Positions 18,145 to 26,793 are shown, numbered from the stretch's first letter. The stretch: DNA of 64,000 bases from CATOSP01 sp965237775 (GCA_965237775.1 OZ250155.1:992001-1056000); one strand, 5' to 3'. Program-made: numbers and translations. Notes: generated from the letters alone by a model not told the origin.

Positions 18145-18897
18145 CTACAATTTCCTGGTAACCATGTAGAGCCATTCGGAACCCAATCCGAATGGCTCGA
18201 AGTTTGTTCCGCCATAGGCCTCATGGTCACCAAACCCGGCTTCCTCAAGTAGCAGCGCCAATTCTCTAAGGGTGTATAGCCTTAGGGAAAGGCGCTTGGA
18301 TTCCGTCTTCCCGTCCTGAATAAACGTCCACTGCGACTCCACACGGCTGGTCTCATGGTCGAAGTCCCGTTCTTCCAGGGCTAGCAGGTCTCCTACTCGC
18401 CACCACACCCTGGGCTCGGCGGCGATCTCGGGTAGACGGGTCTCGATGAGGGGAGTATCCAGGACGAAGGGCGCACCCCGCTTCAGCGACCGGGATACCG
18501 CCTGCAAGAAGTCGGCGTTTCCCCCCTCGTCAAAGTATCCAAAGCTGCTCCAAGCACAGAATGCGCCATCGAATTCCTCTTGCCAGGGCAGGCCGCGCAT
18601 GTCCCGGTTTTCCCACCGAACTTGGACTCCGCGTGTCACCGCGCTAGCCCCGGCTTCTTCCAGGAGTGGCCCGCTGATGTCCACCCCGGTCATCTCATAA
18701 CCCCACGCAGCCAACTCCAGTGCCAGCCGGCCCGACCCGCACGGAACGTCCAACACCTTCGCGCCTAACGGCAGGTCCATCGCCTGCTGGATGAACCCTG
18801 TCTCCCTGTGGGTCTGCTCAGCGTCCCGCGAAGACGACACGAAATTCAACGTCTGACCGGCAAAGAACTCCAACCACCAGGCCCTCTCGTCAGCCAA
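18145..18897 (-). CDS. Class I SAM-dependent methyltransferase
   Basis: The 250-aa protein has SAM motif I (AKVLDVPCGSGRLALELA) near residue 55, an acidic strand end (YEMTGVDIS) and FDGAFCAWSSFGYF as the post-motif region. It resembles Methyltransf_25-type small-molecule methyltransferases. The C-terminal strands (SLRLYTLRELALLLEEAGF) are typical of this group. The substrate cannot be deduced. It lies 30 bases downstream of the MetX-like gene on the same strand, so the two may be co-transcribed. Confidence 0.85.
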   Translation of the reverse strand: MADERAWWLEFFAGQTLNFVSSSRDAEQTHRETGFIQQAMDLPLGAKVLDVPCGSGRLALELAAWGYEMTGVDISGPLLEEAGASAVTRGVQVRWENRDMRGLPWQEEFDGAFCAWSSFGYFDEGGNADFLQAVSRSLKRGAPFVLDTPLIETRLPEIAAEPRVWWRVGDLLALEERDFDHETSRVESQWTFIQDGKTESKRLSLRLYTLRELALLLEEAGFGDHEAYGGTNFEPFGLGSEWLYMVTRKL

Positions 18898-18927
18898 TGC
18901 CGTAACCTATTCCTTGCAGTATCGGCG

Positions 18928-19944
18928 TCAACTTGCCAATAGTTCCTTTAGCTGCGCATCTATAAACCCCGTGTCCACCGGGTTGCGCCCCGGCCCGCCG
19001 CCGGTGTGCCCCCAAATGGTGGGTATAGTCCGCAGCTCGGCGTTGGGCATGAGTCCAACCTCGATCTCGTTGTCTTCGGGAGGAAAGTATTGATCGGTTT
19101 TGGAGGGCATCACGAAGGCTCGGGCTTTGATCGATCCCAGGGCCTTTTCGAAGTCGCCGCCGTACAGAGGATTATCGCTTATGTCTCCCGCCTGCCAGGT
19201 TGAGGCCATCGCCAGAATGTCGTTGGCGTCAAGCTGGATGTACCTGCCTTCCCAGGCCGTAATCAGATAGTCTTCCAGGGAAGAAAACCCCAGGTCCAAG
19301 AACACTTTCTCCCGGTAGAACGCCTGGGATGGGGCCCAACCGGCATAGACCCTGGCCATGGCCCGCAGTCCCTTGAGCGGCGGATTCTCGTACCAGCCGT
19401 TGTTCCAGGCGTCGTCCGCTCGCAGGGCCGCCTTGACCCCCTCCAGAAAAACGAAGTTGTGCCGCGACGTCTTCGCCGACCCGCACCAGGGCGCGATCCG
19501 CTCGACCATGTCGGGGTACAGTGCGCCCCAATGGAAGGTCTGCTGCGCTCCCATCGAAAACCCGCAAACCAGGAAGATGCGGTCGATGCCGAACTTCTCC
19601 GTAACCAGGCGGTGTTGGAACGTGATGTTGTCGTAATAGGTAACTGCGGGGAACCGCGCCCTATCGTATGGCGGGGGTGTGTTGCTGGGGGATGGCGACA
19701 GTCCATTGCCGAACATATTTGGAATAACTATGAAGAACTTTTCCGGGTCCAGGGCCATCCCCGGCCCGATCATCGGCTCGTTGGCGGGGTGCTGGGAACC
19801 GAAAAAGGTGGGGAACACGATAACGTTGTCTTTGGCCGCATTCAGGTTCCCGTAGGTCTTATATGCGAGCCATGCGTTCCGAAGGCGCAACCCGCATTGC
19901 AGGTCGACGTCTCCTAGTTGGAAAGCCTCGTGGTCGGTCATCAA
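18928..19944 (-). CDS. Alpha/beta hydrolase, homoserine O-acetyltransferase (MetX)-like
   Basis: The protein has 338 aa. The nucleophile elbow is GFSMGA (Ser near residue 130), the acid is likely in SKTDQYFPPED, and the His in WGHTGGGPG. The N-terminal LAYKTYGNLNAAKDNVIVFPTFF and GMALDPEKFFIVIPNMFGNGLSPSP are very close to the MetX pattern, in which an acyl group from acetyl-CoA goes to homoserine. Many Chloroflexota and Actinobacteria carry MetX-like hydrolases outside methionine operons, so an acyltransferase or hydrolase with another substrate is equally possible. Confidence 0.82.
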   Translation of the reverse strand: MMTDHEAFQLGDVDLQCGLRLRNAWLAYKTYGNLNAAKDNVIVFPTFFGSQHPANEPMIGPGMALDPEKFFIVIPNMFGNGLSPSPSNTPPPYDRARFPAVTYYDNITFQHRLVTEKFGIDRIFLVCGFSMGAQQTFHWGALYPDMVERIAPWCGSAKTSRHNFVFLEGVKAALRADDAWNNGWYENPPLKGLRAMARVYAGWAPSQAFYREKVFLDLGFSSLEDYLITAWEGRYIQLDANDILAMASTWQAGDISDNPLYGGDFEKALGSIKARAFVMPSKTDQYFPPEDNEIEVGLMPNAELRTIPTIWGHTGGGPGRNPVDTGFIDAQLKELLAS

Positions 19945-20051
19945 GCTCCCTCGCCAGTCTTGGTTATATTTCCGCGTGGCCTACCCGATTATATCCCTGC
20001 GCTTGTCCAGTCCGCACACCTCCGCCTACTCGCCATAATTCCTGACTTACG

Positions 20052-21338
20052 CTAAGCATGGTTGCGCACGTCGCGAAGGCTCACCAGGAAAAACAGGGAC
20101 AGCGCCAGACCGGCGGCCCCCAGGATGGTGATTGCGGTTACCACGTTGGTAAAGTCTGTCAGGAGGCCCACGACTATGCTGAATGGGAACACGAACCCCT
20201 GCCCGTAGCTGGCCAGGCTGGTCACCCTGCCCCGGAAACGGTCTGGAGTGATGAGCTGGACCAGGGTGCTGCTTGTTGTCCGGAAGTGCGCCTGGGCGGC
20301 TGCATTGAGGCCAATGAATACGAGGGCCGGGATCAGTGGGAAAAGGGGAGCTATAAATGGTGAATAAGCGAATAGCAGCACGAATATCGCACTGAACATA
20401 ATCGAGCAGAGGGACACCATCCCCTTCTTGAAGACGAACCCTATCGAAGCGATTGAAGCCGCCGATGCAAACCCCCCGATACCGGTTGCGGACAGCAGGA
20501 ACCCGCCAACGTCCGCCTCCCGTAGCAGAGAATCGGCGGTGAACACGGGTAACAGGAACCACACCTGGTGCAGGATCATGTTGGGTATCAGCCCCAGCAG
20601 GATCATTGTCAGGATAATCGGCTGCTCCCGGCGGATGAACCTGATCCCCTCACCGAACGCGTTGACCGGCGAGACCCGCCTCCGCGTGGCCGTGAGCTGA
20701 TATGGAGTCCGCAGGGGGATAAACACCAGGACCATTGCGGCGTAAAAGGCTCCCTCCATCAGGAAGTTGGCCGTGAACCCAAGGTTGGCGATCAAAATGC
20801 CGCCGATAAATGGCCCGAATATTCGGGTGCCGGTGATGGTAAGGGAGTTGGTCGCGAAGGCGTTGCCGAAGGCTTCCGGAGGTACGGTGTTGGCGATAAG
20901 GGCCTGCCGCATCGGTTGGGCGATGCACAGGCAGCTACCGCTGATGATTACGTACCCGTAGGAGGTCCATACTTTGGCGGTGTTGGAAAGCTCAATCCCG
21001 TAATCCGACACGATGACCACCGCGAACAGGACGGCGAGGCAGGCCATGAAGGCCTGAATCCGCATCAGAAGCCTGCGGCGGTCTACGCGGTCGCCCAGCA
21101 CCCCGCCCCAGGGTCCCACCAGCAGCACCGGTAACGTGCTGAGGCCGCCCACGGTAACCACTTGCAGGGCGGAAGTGGCCGACCCTTCCGTTAGGTCACG
21201 GACCAACCAGCCGATGGTGAGCATCTGCAGCCATAAGGCGCTGTTGCAGAAGAAGTTGCCAGTCCAAAGGAGACGGTAGTTCCGATAGGCGATGAGGGAG
21301 TCAAATGTGTGCAGCCGGGGGAGTCGAATCAGATTGAT
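20052..21338 (-). CDS. MFS transporter, MFS_3/EntS-like; start codon unclear
   Basis: The first in-frame ATG (21224) would cut the protein inside helix 1. Coding similarity to the MFS paralogue at 14372-15640 continues upstream: LIAYRNYRLLWTGNFFCNSALW precedes LTIGWLVRDL. The frame stays open to about 21345 without ATG, GTG or TTG. An AGGAG is followed 9 bases later by ATC (21338), which would give 428 aa, close to the paralogue's 422. Either ATC is a rare start or an ATG was lost. About 12 hydrophobic segments are visible, with LGDRVDRRRLLMRIQ in loop 2-3. The substrate is unknown. Confidence 0.82.
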   Translation of the reverse strand: MNLIRLPRLHTFDSLIAYRNYRLLWTGNFFCNSALWLQMLTIGWLVRDLTEGSATSALQVVTVGGLSTLPVLLVGPWGGVLGDRVDRRRLLMRIQAFMACLAVLFAVVIVSDYGIELSNTAKVWTSYGYVIISGSCLCIAQPMRQALIANTVPPEAFGNAFATNSLTITGTRIFGPFIGGILIANLGFTANFLMEGAFYAAMVLVFIPLRTPYQLTATRRRVSPVNAFGEGIRFIRREQPIILTMILLGLIPNMILHQVWFLLPVFTADSLLREADVGGFLLSATGIGGFASAASIASIGFVFKKGMVSLCSIMFSAIFVLLFAYSPFIAPLFPLIPALVFIGLNAAAQAHFRTTSSTLVQLITPDRFRGRVTSLASYGQGFVFPFSIVVGLLTDFTNVVTAITILGAAGLALSLFFLVSLRDVRNHA

Positions 21339-21357
21339 GGCGCGGCGCTCCTGTAAT

Positions 21358-21441
21358 CTACCGGACTAGAGCTACCGGACTAAAGCTACCGTACTAAAGC
21401 TACCGTACTAAAGCTACCGTACTAAAGCTACCGTGCTGAAT
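21358..21441. repeat. 14-bp tandem repeat, six units
   Basis: Six consecutive units of the type CTACCGTACTAAAG; the outer ones vary (CTACCGGACTAGAG, CTACCGTGCTGAAT). The array lies directly upstream of the MFS gene, where its promoter would be. The units are too short and unspaced to be a CRISPR. It could be a protein-binding array or a slipped-strand microsatellite. Confidence 0.85.
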
Positions 21442-21513
21442 GTACCGGAAACATAGTACACGGGAGCGTTACGCCATGCACGGCGTCCGCAGCGGTCCGG
21501 GTTCCTGCCAGGA

Positions 21514-21942
21514 CTACGGCTTCCGTTCTATTACAATGACTGGAATGTCCCTTTCCGTGCGGGCCTGGTACTCGTCGTAGTTCGGGAAGATCTTGGCCAT
21601 AATTGCCCATAGGGCCGGCTTCTCGTCAGGCGTGGCGGTCCGGGCCGTCGCCGCGAATTTGTCCCCCATCACCTGTAGCTCCACGTTCGGGTTCTTGGCC
21701 AGGTTTCGGTACCAGCCCGGATGCCGTGGTGCCCCGCCACGGGACCCCACCAGTAGGTAGCGGTCACCGTCTTGGCCGTAGATCAAAGGGGTGGTGTTGG
21801 GGATCCCGGTCACGCGGCCTATGGTGGTGAGCAGCGCGGTGGGTACGCCATTCCAGATATGCCCTTCTTCCCCGTTGGTCGACAGATAGGCGTTCATGTG
21901 CTGTTGTACCCAATCGCTGGGCCGCTCCGATGGCGTGGTCAT
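21514..21942 (-). CDS. Deazaflavin (F420)-dependent nitroreductase family protein
   Basis: The 142-aa single-domain split-barrel protein has the DDN-family pattern: ALLTTIGRVTGIPNTTPLIYG, YLLVGSRGGAPRHPGWYRNL, NPNVELQVMGDKFAATARTA and the end segment AIFPNY-type followed by RDIPVIVIERKP. Relatives such as mycobacterial Ddn bind F420H2 and reduce nitroaromatics or quinones. Together with the luciferase-like protein at 46691-47626 it suggests that the host makes F420. It stands alone, with repeat sequence on both sides. Confidence 0.88.
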   Translation of the reverse strand: MTTPSERPSDWVQQHMNAYLSTNGEEGHIWNGVPTALLTTIGRVTGIPNTTPLIYGQDGDRYLLVGSRGGAPRHPGWYRNLAKNPNVELQVMGDKFAATARTATPDEKPALWAIMAKIFPNYDEYQARTERDIPVIVIERKP

Positions 21943-22085
21943 CTCGTGTTGGACCTCCGTTGGATTGTTGTGAATTGTTCGTCTGGTCTTTGGCGGACCC
22001 TAGTTCGTTCGGTGGCGGCCTTGAATTTCCGGGCTAGGCGATAGTAAACCCGCCTGCCGCTTATTGTCCAGGCAACGCACGGGCC

Positions 22086-22473
22086 GCAACTGTTCAGACT
22101 CGATGAGGCGGATTGGCTGAATCTCACATCGGCCATCTCTGTGATAATCCTCTTATCATGTCCCGCCCCTCATCTCCCGCCCCCGCAATCCGTCATTCCC
22201 GCCTTCGGAGACCTTTGAATAATCCCCTCTCCCTCCGGGAGAGGGTTAGGGTTAGGGTGGGGGCGTCCCCCGTATCTGGGCGCACTCTGGATTCTCGCTT
22301 TCGCGGGAGTCGCGGAAGGTTACGCAAAGGTCTCCGCAGGCGGGAATCCAGAAATGCCGATGATATGGACTGTTGCTGGTTGTAAAGGTTTCTGGATTCC
22401 GCGTCAAGCCCGGAATGACGAGCTTGGAGGACGAGCTTGGAATAAGAAGGACACATCAAGTCTGAACAGTTGC
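22086..22473. mobile_element. MITE-like element, copy 1
   Basis: The 388-bp element has perfect 15-bp terminal inverted repeats (GCAACTGTTCAGACT at the left, its reverse complement at the right) and a perfect 8-bp direct repeat CACGGGCC on both sides (22078-22085, 22474-22481). It encodes no transposase. The interior contains a second repeat (22191-22420) whose ends are CGTCATTCC and GGAATGACG, with a CCCTCTCCCTCCGGGAGAGGG-like hairpin. Related copies lie at 31367-31740 and, interior only, 51257-51409. Confidence 0.85.
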
Positions 22474-22554
22474 CACGGGCCGCGTCCGGCGACGCATCGG
22501 CCCTCTCATAGTAACTCGTCAGAGTTAGGGACCGCATTGACACGAAACCGCTCA

Positions 22555-22584
22555 TCCTGAGCGCAGCGGAGCGGAGTCGAAGGA
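22555..22584 (+). repeat. REP-like motif (TCCTGAGC...GTCGAAGGA type)
   Basis: TCCTGAGCGCAGCGG and GGAGTCGAAGGA resemble the 23-bp sequence inserted in both IS630 transposases, with a longer centre. It is intergenic, upstream of the phosphotriesterase-like gene. Confidence 0.5.
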
Positions 22585-22690
22585 CTGGTCCCCCTCAACT
22601 CTGAACACTTACCTCTCAGACGTACTCTTACCGAAGCCATCCAATCCAAGGTAGAATAACTGGGCCAAAATCACGCCAGGAGGTAACGTC

Positions 22691-23644
22691 ATGGCAGCCG
22701 TAAACACCGTTTTGGGCCCGGTAGATTCGGCAGACCTGGGATTCACCCTGAGCCACGAACACCTTGGGACCAGCGCCGCGGGCATCCGCCAGACCTACCC
22801 TGAATTCTTTGACCGCGAAGGTGTCAAGGAGCAAGCCATAGCGGAACTGACGGAGGCATACAACGAGGGCGTGCGGACGATTCTCGACGTAAGCACTATC
22901 GACCTTGGCCGTGATGTCCTCCTGATGGAGGAAGTGTCCCGCGCATCCGGAGTCCAGATCGTAGCCGCCACGGGCAGCCATCTGGCGGTGCCACGGCCCT
23001 TCGGAGATGTATCGCCGGACGTCATCGCGTCCCTCTACGTCCGGGAACTCGAAGAAGGGATCGAGGGGACCGGTATCAAGGCTGGCATCATCAAGGTGGC
23101 CAGCGACCGCGGCGGAATAACCCCGCCGCAGGAAGTGGTCCTTCGCGCAGCGGGCCGAACATCCAATCAGACCGGAGCCCGGATTTCAACGCACACCTGG
23201 TCTCCGGAGCGCATCGGAGAGCAACAGGTCCGCATCCTAAAGGAAGAAGGGGTGGACATGAACCTGGTGTATGTCGGGCATAGCAACGACGACACCGACA
23301 TGGACTACCTTCTTGGTCTGCTGGATGAAGGAGTCTGGCTGGGCTTGGACCGGTATCCCGGAGGGCGCACACCCGGAACCCCGGACTGGGAAGGGCGCAC
23401 CGAGGTGGTCAAGAAGTTGATAGACGCGGGCCATACCAACCGAATCATGCTTTCACACGATTATTCGGTGCCAAAGGCGCGCCACGGGGCCGAAGTGCAG
23501 GAGGAACGCCGGAGGACCAACCCAGATGGCTACCTTTTCATCACCCGGCACGTGCTCCCCAGGCTCAAGGAATTGGGAGCGTCCGACCAGGACATCCAGC
23601 AGATCATGGTGGAGAACCCCCGCCGGTTCTTCGACGGAGACTAG
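22691..23644 (+). CDS. Phosphotriesterase-like metal-dependent hydrolase (amidohydrolase superfamily)
   Basis: The 317-aa TIM-barrel protein has all family ligands: HxH in LSHEHLG, the carbamylated-Lys position in AGIIKVASD, His in STHTW, His in YVGHSNDD and the final Asp in MLSHDYS. The binuclear metal site hydrolyses phosphotriesters, lactones or related esters. The opening NTVLGPVDSADLGFTLSHEH is typical of phosphotriesterase homology proteins. AGGAGG precedes the ATG. The thioredoxin-fold lipoprotein gene follows after 19 bases, and probably an arylsulfotransferase-like gene, in one transcript. Confidence 0.9.
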   Translation: MAAVNTVLGPVDSADLGFTLSHEHLGTSAAGIRQTYPEFFDREGVKEQAIAELTEAYNEGVRTILDVSTIDLGRDVLLMEEVSRASGVQIVAATGSHLAVPRPFGDVSPDVIASLYVRELEEGIEGTGIKAGIIKVASDRGGITPPQEVVLRAAGRTSNQTGARISTHTWSPERIGEQQVRILKEEGVDMNLVYVGHSNDDTDMDYLLGLLDEGVWLGLDRYPGGRTPGTPDWEGRTEVVKKLIDAGHTNRIMLSHDYSVPKARHGAEVQEERRRTNPDGYLFITRHVLPRLKELGASDQDIQQIMVENPRRFFDGD

Positions 23645-23663
23645 ATCTTCCGGAGGGCAGTGT

Positions 23664-24509
23664 ATGAAACTCTCCACGCGTAGTTGGACCACAATTCCGG
23701 TGGCGTTGGCCGTGGTTGGGATGCTGCTGGCGGCCGCATGTGGCGGAGCCAGCACGCCCGCCCAACCGGAGGCGGGCCAGGCCACCACCTTGGAAAGCGG
23801 CGTGTCCTCTCCCGCCGTGGGGGTCAAGCAGGAAAAGGCGATGACCGAGAGCAAGCCTGCGGCCACGAGGATGGAGAAGCAGCCGGCGGCGATGGCAGAG
23901 AAGCCGGCCACGACGCACCGGGAGCCGGTCACTAAGACTGAGACGAAACCGGCGGCTATGCCTGAAAAACCCGCGGCGCAGCACCAGCAGCCAACCGCCG
24001 TCCTGGGAAAGCAAGCGCCTTCCGCTCCCGCCGGGCCGGAAGCTCCAGCCCAGGTGCTTCCGCCCGTCGGTACGCAGGTGGGAGACCTTGTGCCGGAATT
24101 CACATTGAACCTGGTTGGAGGCGGTTCGATGACCTCCGCTGAGTTGCGGGACCAGACACGTCCGGCATTCCTGTTCTTCCACGCCACATTTTGACCCGTC
24201 TGCCGCTCCGAGTTGCGGAGCATAAAGGGACTGGACACCAAGTACACGGAAAACGTCAATTTCTACATCGTTGGGTCGAGCCCGGGTCAGACTGTGGATG
24301 TCCTTGAAAAGGACCGGGAGAAGGAGGGCTACCCCTGGCCGGTGGCCGAGATCGCGGGGAATGGATTGCGAGACCTCAAAGTGATCAATCAATCGACCAA
24401 GATCGCCCTGGACGCCAATGGCGTCATCACCTACCGGGACAGTTTCGGGCAGGGAGGCATAGACACCTGGCGCCAGGTGTTGGCTGGCCTGGGTTCGACT
24501 CCGTCCTGA
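23664..24509 (+). CDS. Candidate selenoprotein: redoxin/TlpA-like lipoprotein with U-P-V-C motif (in-frame TGA)
   Basis: ATG at 23664 follows GGAGG. A lipoprotein signal ends in LLAAACGG (Cys26), then comes a Lys/Pro/Ala-rich linker to about residue 140 and a thioredoxin-fold domain to residue 281. Codon 177 (24192-24194) is TGA within FFHATF-x-PVCRSEL, exactly the first Cys of the redoxin CxxC motif. The same frame continues 105 codons with normal redoxin sequence (NVNFYIVGSSPGQTVDVLEK, then ALDANGVITYRDSF). A hairpin begins 10 bases after the TGA. I infer selenocysteine insertion; a nonsense mutation of a Cys codon (TGC/TGT to TGA) is the alternative. A role in thiol-disulfide or peroxide reduction at the outer face of the membrane is expected. 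Confidence 0.75.
24195..24221 (+). promoter_or_regulatory. Candidate bacterial SECIS hairpin
   Basis: GCTCCG (24205-24210) pairs perfectly with CGGAGC (24216-24221) around a five-base loop AGTTG. The loop starts 16 bases after the in-frame TGA and has G as its second base, which fits the known rules for bacterial SECIS elements (short stem, apical loop about 16-37 bases from UGA, G among the first two loop bases). Confidence 0.6.
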
Positions 24510-24565
24510 CCACCTGCTAATATCTCCCAACAGCCTTGGCAACCTATGGCCGTACGGAGGACACA

Positions 24566-25696
24566 ATGGGATGGTCGCAACATCATGCTGTGGGGCTGAT
24601 CCACTACGCCCCACAGCACAGCTACCGAGGCTATACGCTCTTCACCCCCACTAGCGGCAACTACACTTACCTTATCGACATGGATGGCCGCGTTTGTCAC
24701 CGGTGGTATCTGGCCGATGGCATCGGTTATTCTTACCTGCTCCCGAATGGACACCTTCTCCTCCGCACTTCTGGGACCACCGGAGCCGGGGTGCGGAGCC
24801 AGCCCCCGGTGGGCGGCGCGGGAGCGGGGGCCATCGTGGAACTTGACTGGGATGGCAACGAAGTCTGGGAGTACCAGGCGCCCATGCTCCACCATGATTT
24901 CGAGCGGCTTCCCAACGGCAATACCTTGGTCCTGCTATTTGAGCCTTTGGCCGAAGAGTTGACGGCCCGGATCCAGGGAGGGTTCAGGACGGGCGAAGGT
25001 CCCGAGGAAATTCTCGGCGACCTGGTCCACGAGGTGACGCCTGCTGGAGATGTAGTATATTCTTGGCCTTCCTGGGAACATCTGGACCCGGAAGAAGACG
25101 TAATCTGCCAACTCGAAAGCCGTGAAGAGTGGACGCACCAAAACTCACTCAAAGTCACCCCAAACGGTGACCTGGTGGTCAGCTTCAGGCGTATTGACAC
25201 CGTGGGCATCGTGGACCGGGAAACCGGGAATTTCAAATGGAAGTGGGGGCCAGGAGTGATATCCCATCAACACCACCCCACCTATTTGGACAACGGCCAT
25301 GTCCTGCTGTTTGACAACGGGCCGCACCGGCCAGGGTTTACTTACTCACGGGTGGTAGAGGTTGATCCTGAGACTAGCGAGATCGTTTGGGAGTACCGGG
25401 GTGACCCCCCCATCTCCTTCTACAGCTTTCATATCAGTGGGGCGGAGCGGCTTCCCAACGGCAATACGCTGGTCTGCGAGGGCGCGCCAGGCCGCGTGTT
25501 CGAGGTGACCCAGGGCAAGGAGATAGTCTGGGAATACGTCAACCCGATATTCGGACCGGCGTCCCGGGGGGCCGGTGGCACCCGCTCCAATTCCATGTTC
25601 CGCGCCCATCGGTACGGCCCTGACCACCCCGGGCTCCAGGGAAAAGACCTCGATCCAGCCCGCCACGCCAACCTAAATCGCCTCTATTCCAGCTAG
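24566..25696 (+). CDS. Arylsulfotransferase (ASST)-like beta-propeller protein
   Basis: The protein has 376 aa from the ATG at 24566, with GGAGG 6 bases before it; the frame is open further upstream. Repeated blades of the type LLPNGHLLL, RLPNGNTLVL, VTPNGDLVV, YLDNGHVLLF and RLPNGNTLVC are characteristic of the ASST six-bladed propeller. His residues in LHHDFERL, THQNSL and SHQHHPTYL match the positions that bind sulfate and carry the sulfo group in ASST. No signal peptide is visible, unlike periplasmic ASST. The function is inferred from the fold; it could also be another PQQ-like propeller enzyme. It follows the redoxin gene by 56 bases. Confidence 0.8.
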   Translation: MGWSQHHAVGLIHYAPQHSYRGYTLFTPTSGNYTYLIDMDGRVCHRWYLADGIGYSYLLPNGHLLLRTSGTTGAGVRSQPPVGGAGAGAIVELDWDGNEVWEYQAPMLHHDFERLPNGNTLVLLFEPLAEELTARIQGGFRTGEGPEEILGDLVHEVTPAGDVVYSWPSWEHLDPEEDVICQLESREEWTHQNSLKVTPNGDLVVSFRRIDTVGIVDRETGNFKWKWGPGVISHQHHPTYLDNGHVLLFDNGPHRPGFTYSRVVEVDPETSEIVWEYRGDPPISFYSFHISGAERLPNGNTLVCEGAPGRVFEVTQGKEIVWEYVNPIFGPASRGAGGTRSNSMFRAHRYGPDHPGLQGKDLDPARHANLNRLYSS

Positions 25697-25869
25697 CCTG
25701 GCCTGGTCTGGGTCCTCGCTGGAACTACGGGTTCAAATACCCCTTCCCTGATAGGGGAGAATTGCGTCTTGCCTCTGATTCGTTTATCGACGTTGCGAAC
25801 GAGTTTCGTGGTCCAGCTACCTAATCGCGCATGGTAAACTGACACACAGCATTCTAAGGAGGACTGGAT

Positions 25870-26776
25870 ATGTCTGGGTTCCACGGAGTTTATCCCGCGA
25901 TAATCACGCCAATGACCGCCGAAGGCGACCTCAACGAAGCCGCGTTTCGAGAGGTCATGGAGTTCAACATCCAAGCAGGCGTGCATGGCTTCTGGGTGGC
26001 CGGTGGCACCGGTGAGAGCGTGTTGCTCGACGACGAAGAGAACATGCGCATCGCCGAGATCGCCGCGGACCAGTCCCGGGGCCGCATCGAAAATATCATG
26101 CACGTCGGCGCGGCCACCACGGCGCGGGCCGTCAAGCTGGCTGAACACGCCGCCAAGGCCGGCGTTGAGTCCATCTGTTGCGTGCCTCCATTCTTCTACC
26201 GCCAAAGCGACGAGGCTATCGTCGAACACTACCGGGCAGTGGGCGCAGCCGCTGACCTGCCCCTGTTCGTCTACAATCTTCCCCAGTCTACCGGCGTCGA
26301 AGTCACTCCCGAGCTCATGCGGAAGATTCAAGATGGAGTGCCCCAGCTTAAGGGCCTCAAGCACTCGGCGGTGACTTTCACCAACGTCCGCGCATTCGCC
26401 AAGATGGGGCTGCACTGTTTGATCGGCAACAGCATGTTAATGTTGCCTGCCCTGACCATCGGCGCTACCGGGTGCGTCGACGGCCCGCCGAACATGGCCC
26501 CCGGAACTCTGGGTCGAGATCTGGAACGCTTACAACGACGGGGACATCGCCCGCGCCGAGGCAGCCCAGGACAAGGCCAGCGAGGTCACCGGGTTGGTCC
26601 GTCAGTTTGGCCTACACGCCACCGCCAAGGCCGTCATCAGCGAGAGGCTTGGAATTGACTGCGGCGACCCCAGAGCCCCCGGCCAACCCCTTGCCCCCGA
26701 ACAGCGGGCCGCGCTGATGAAACGTGTCGAAGAATTGGGTCTGCAGCGGGCCGCCGTAGCTCAGACCGGTGATTAA
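25870..26776 (+). pseudogene. Dihydrodipicolinate synthase (DapA)-family aldolase with frameshift
   Basis: The first 210 codons are intact: GVYPAIITPM start, GGTGES substrate loop, LFVYNLPQ Tyr and the Schiff-base Lys in LKGLKHSA. At a run of five C (26498-26502) the frame shifts by one. Read in the next frame the protein goes on as PELWVEIWNAYNDGD and RQFGLHATAKAVISERLG to a stop at 26776. The uninterrupted length of about 301 aa equals the family norm. Family members condense or cleave pyruvate adducts. The single extra C may be a sequencing error or a real mutation. GGAGG precedes the ATG. Confidence 0.82.
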
Positions 26777-26793
26777 AGTGGGGAGCCGCGACT

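Noticed and set aside
21358..21441. 14-bp tandem array as a CRISPR
   Set aside because: Units are adjoining, with no spacers, and no cas genes are present.
22113..22385. Open frames in the MITE interior (also at 31422-31643 and 51280-51468)
   Set aside because: They translate the hairpin repeat in the same way each time and have no start signals; repeats, not genes.
23604..24614. A 336-codon minus-strand open frame over the redoxin gene
   Set aside because: It is a GC-rich shadow with low-complexity Arg/His sequence; the plus strand has the family match.
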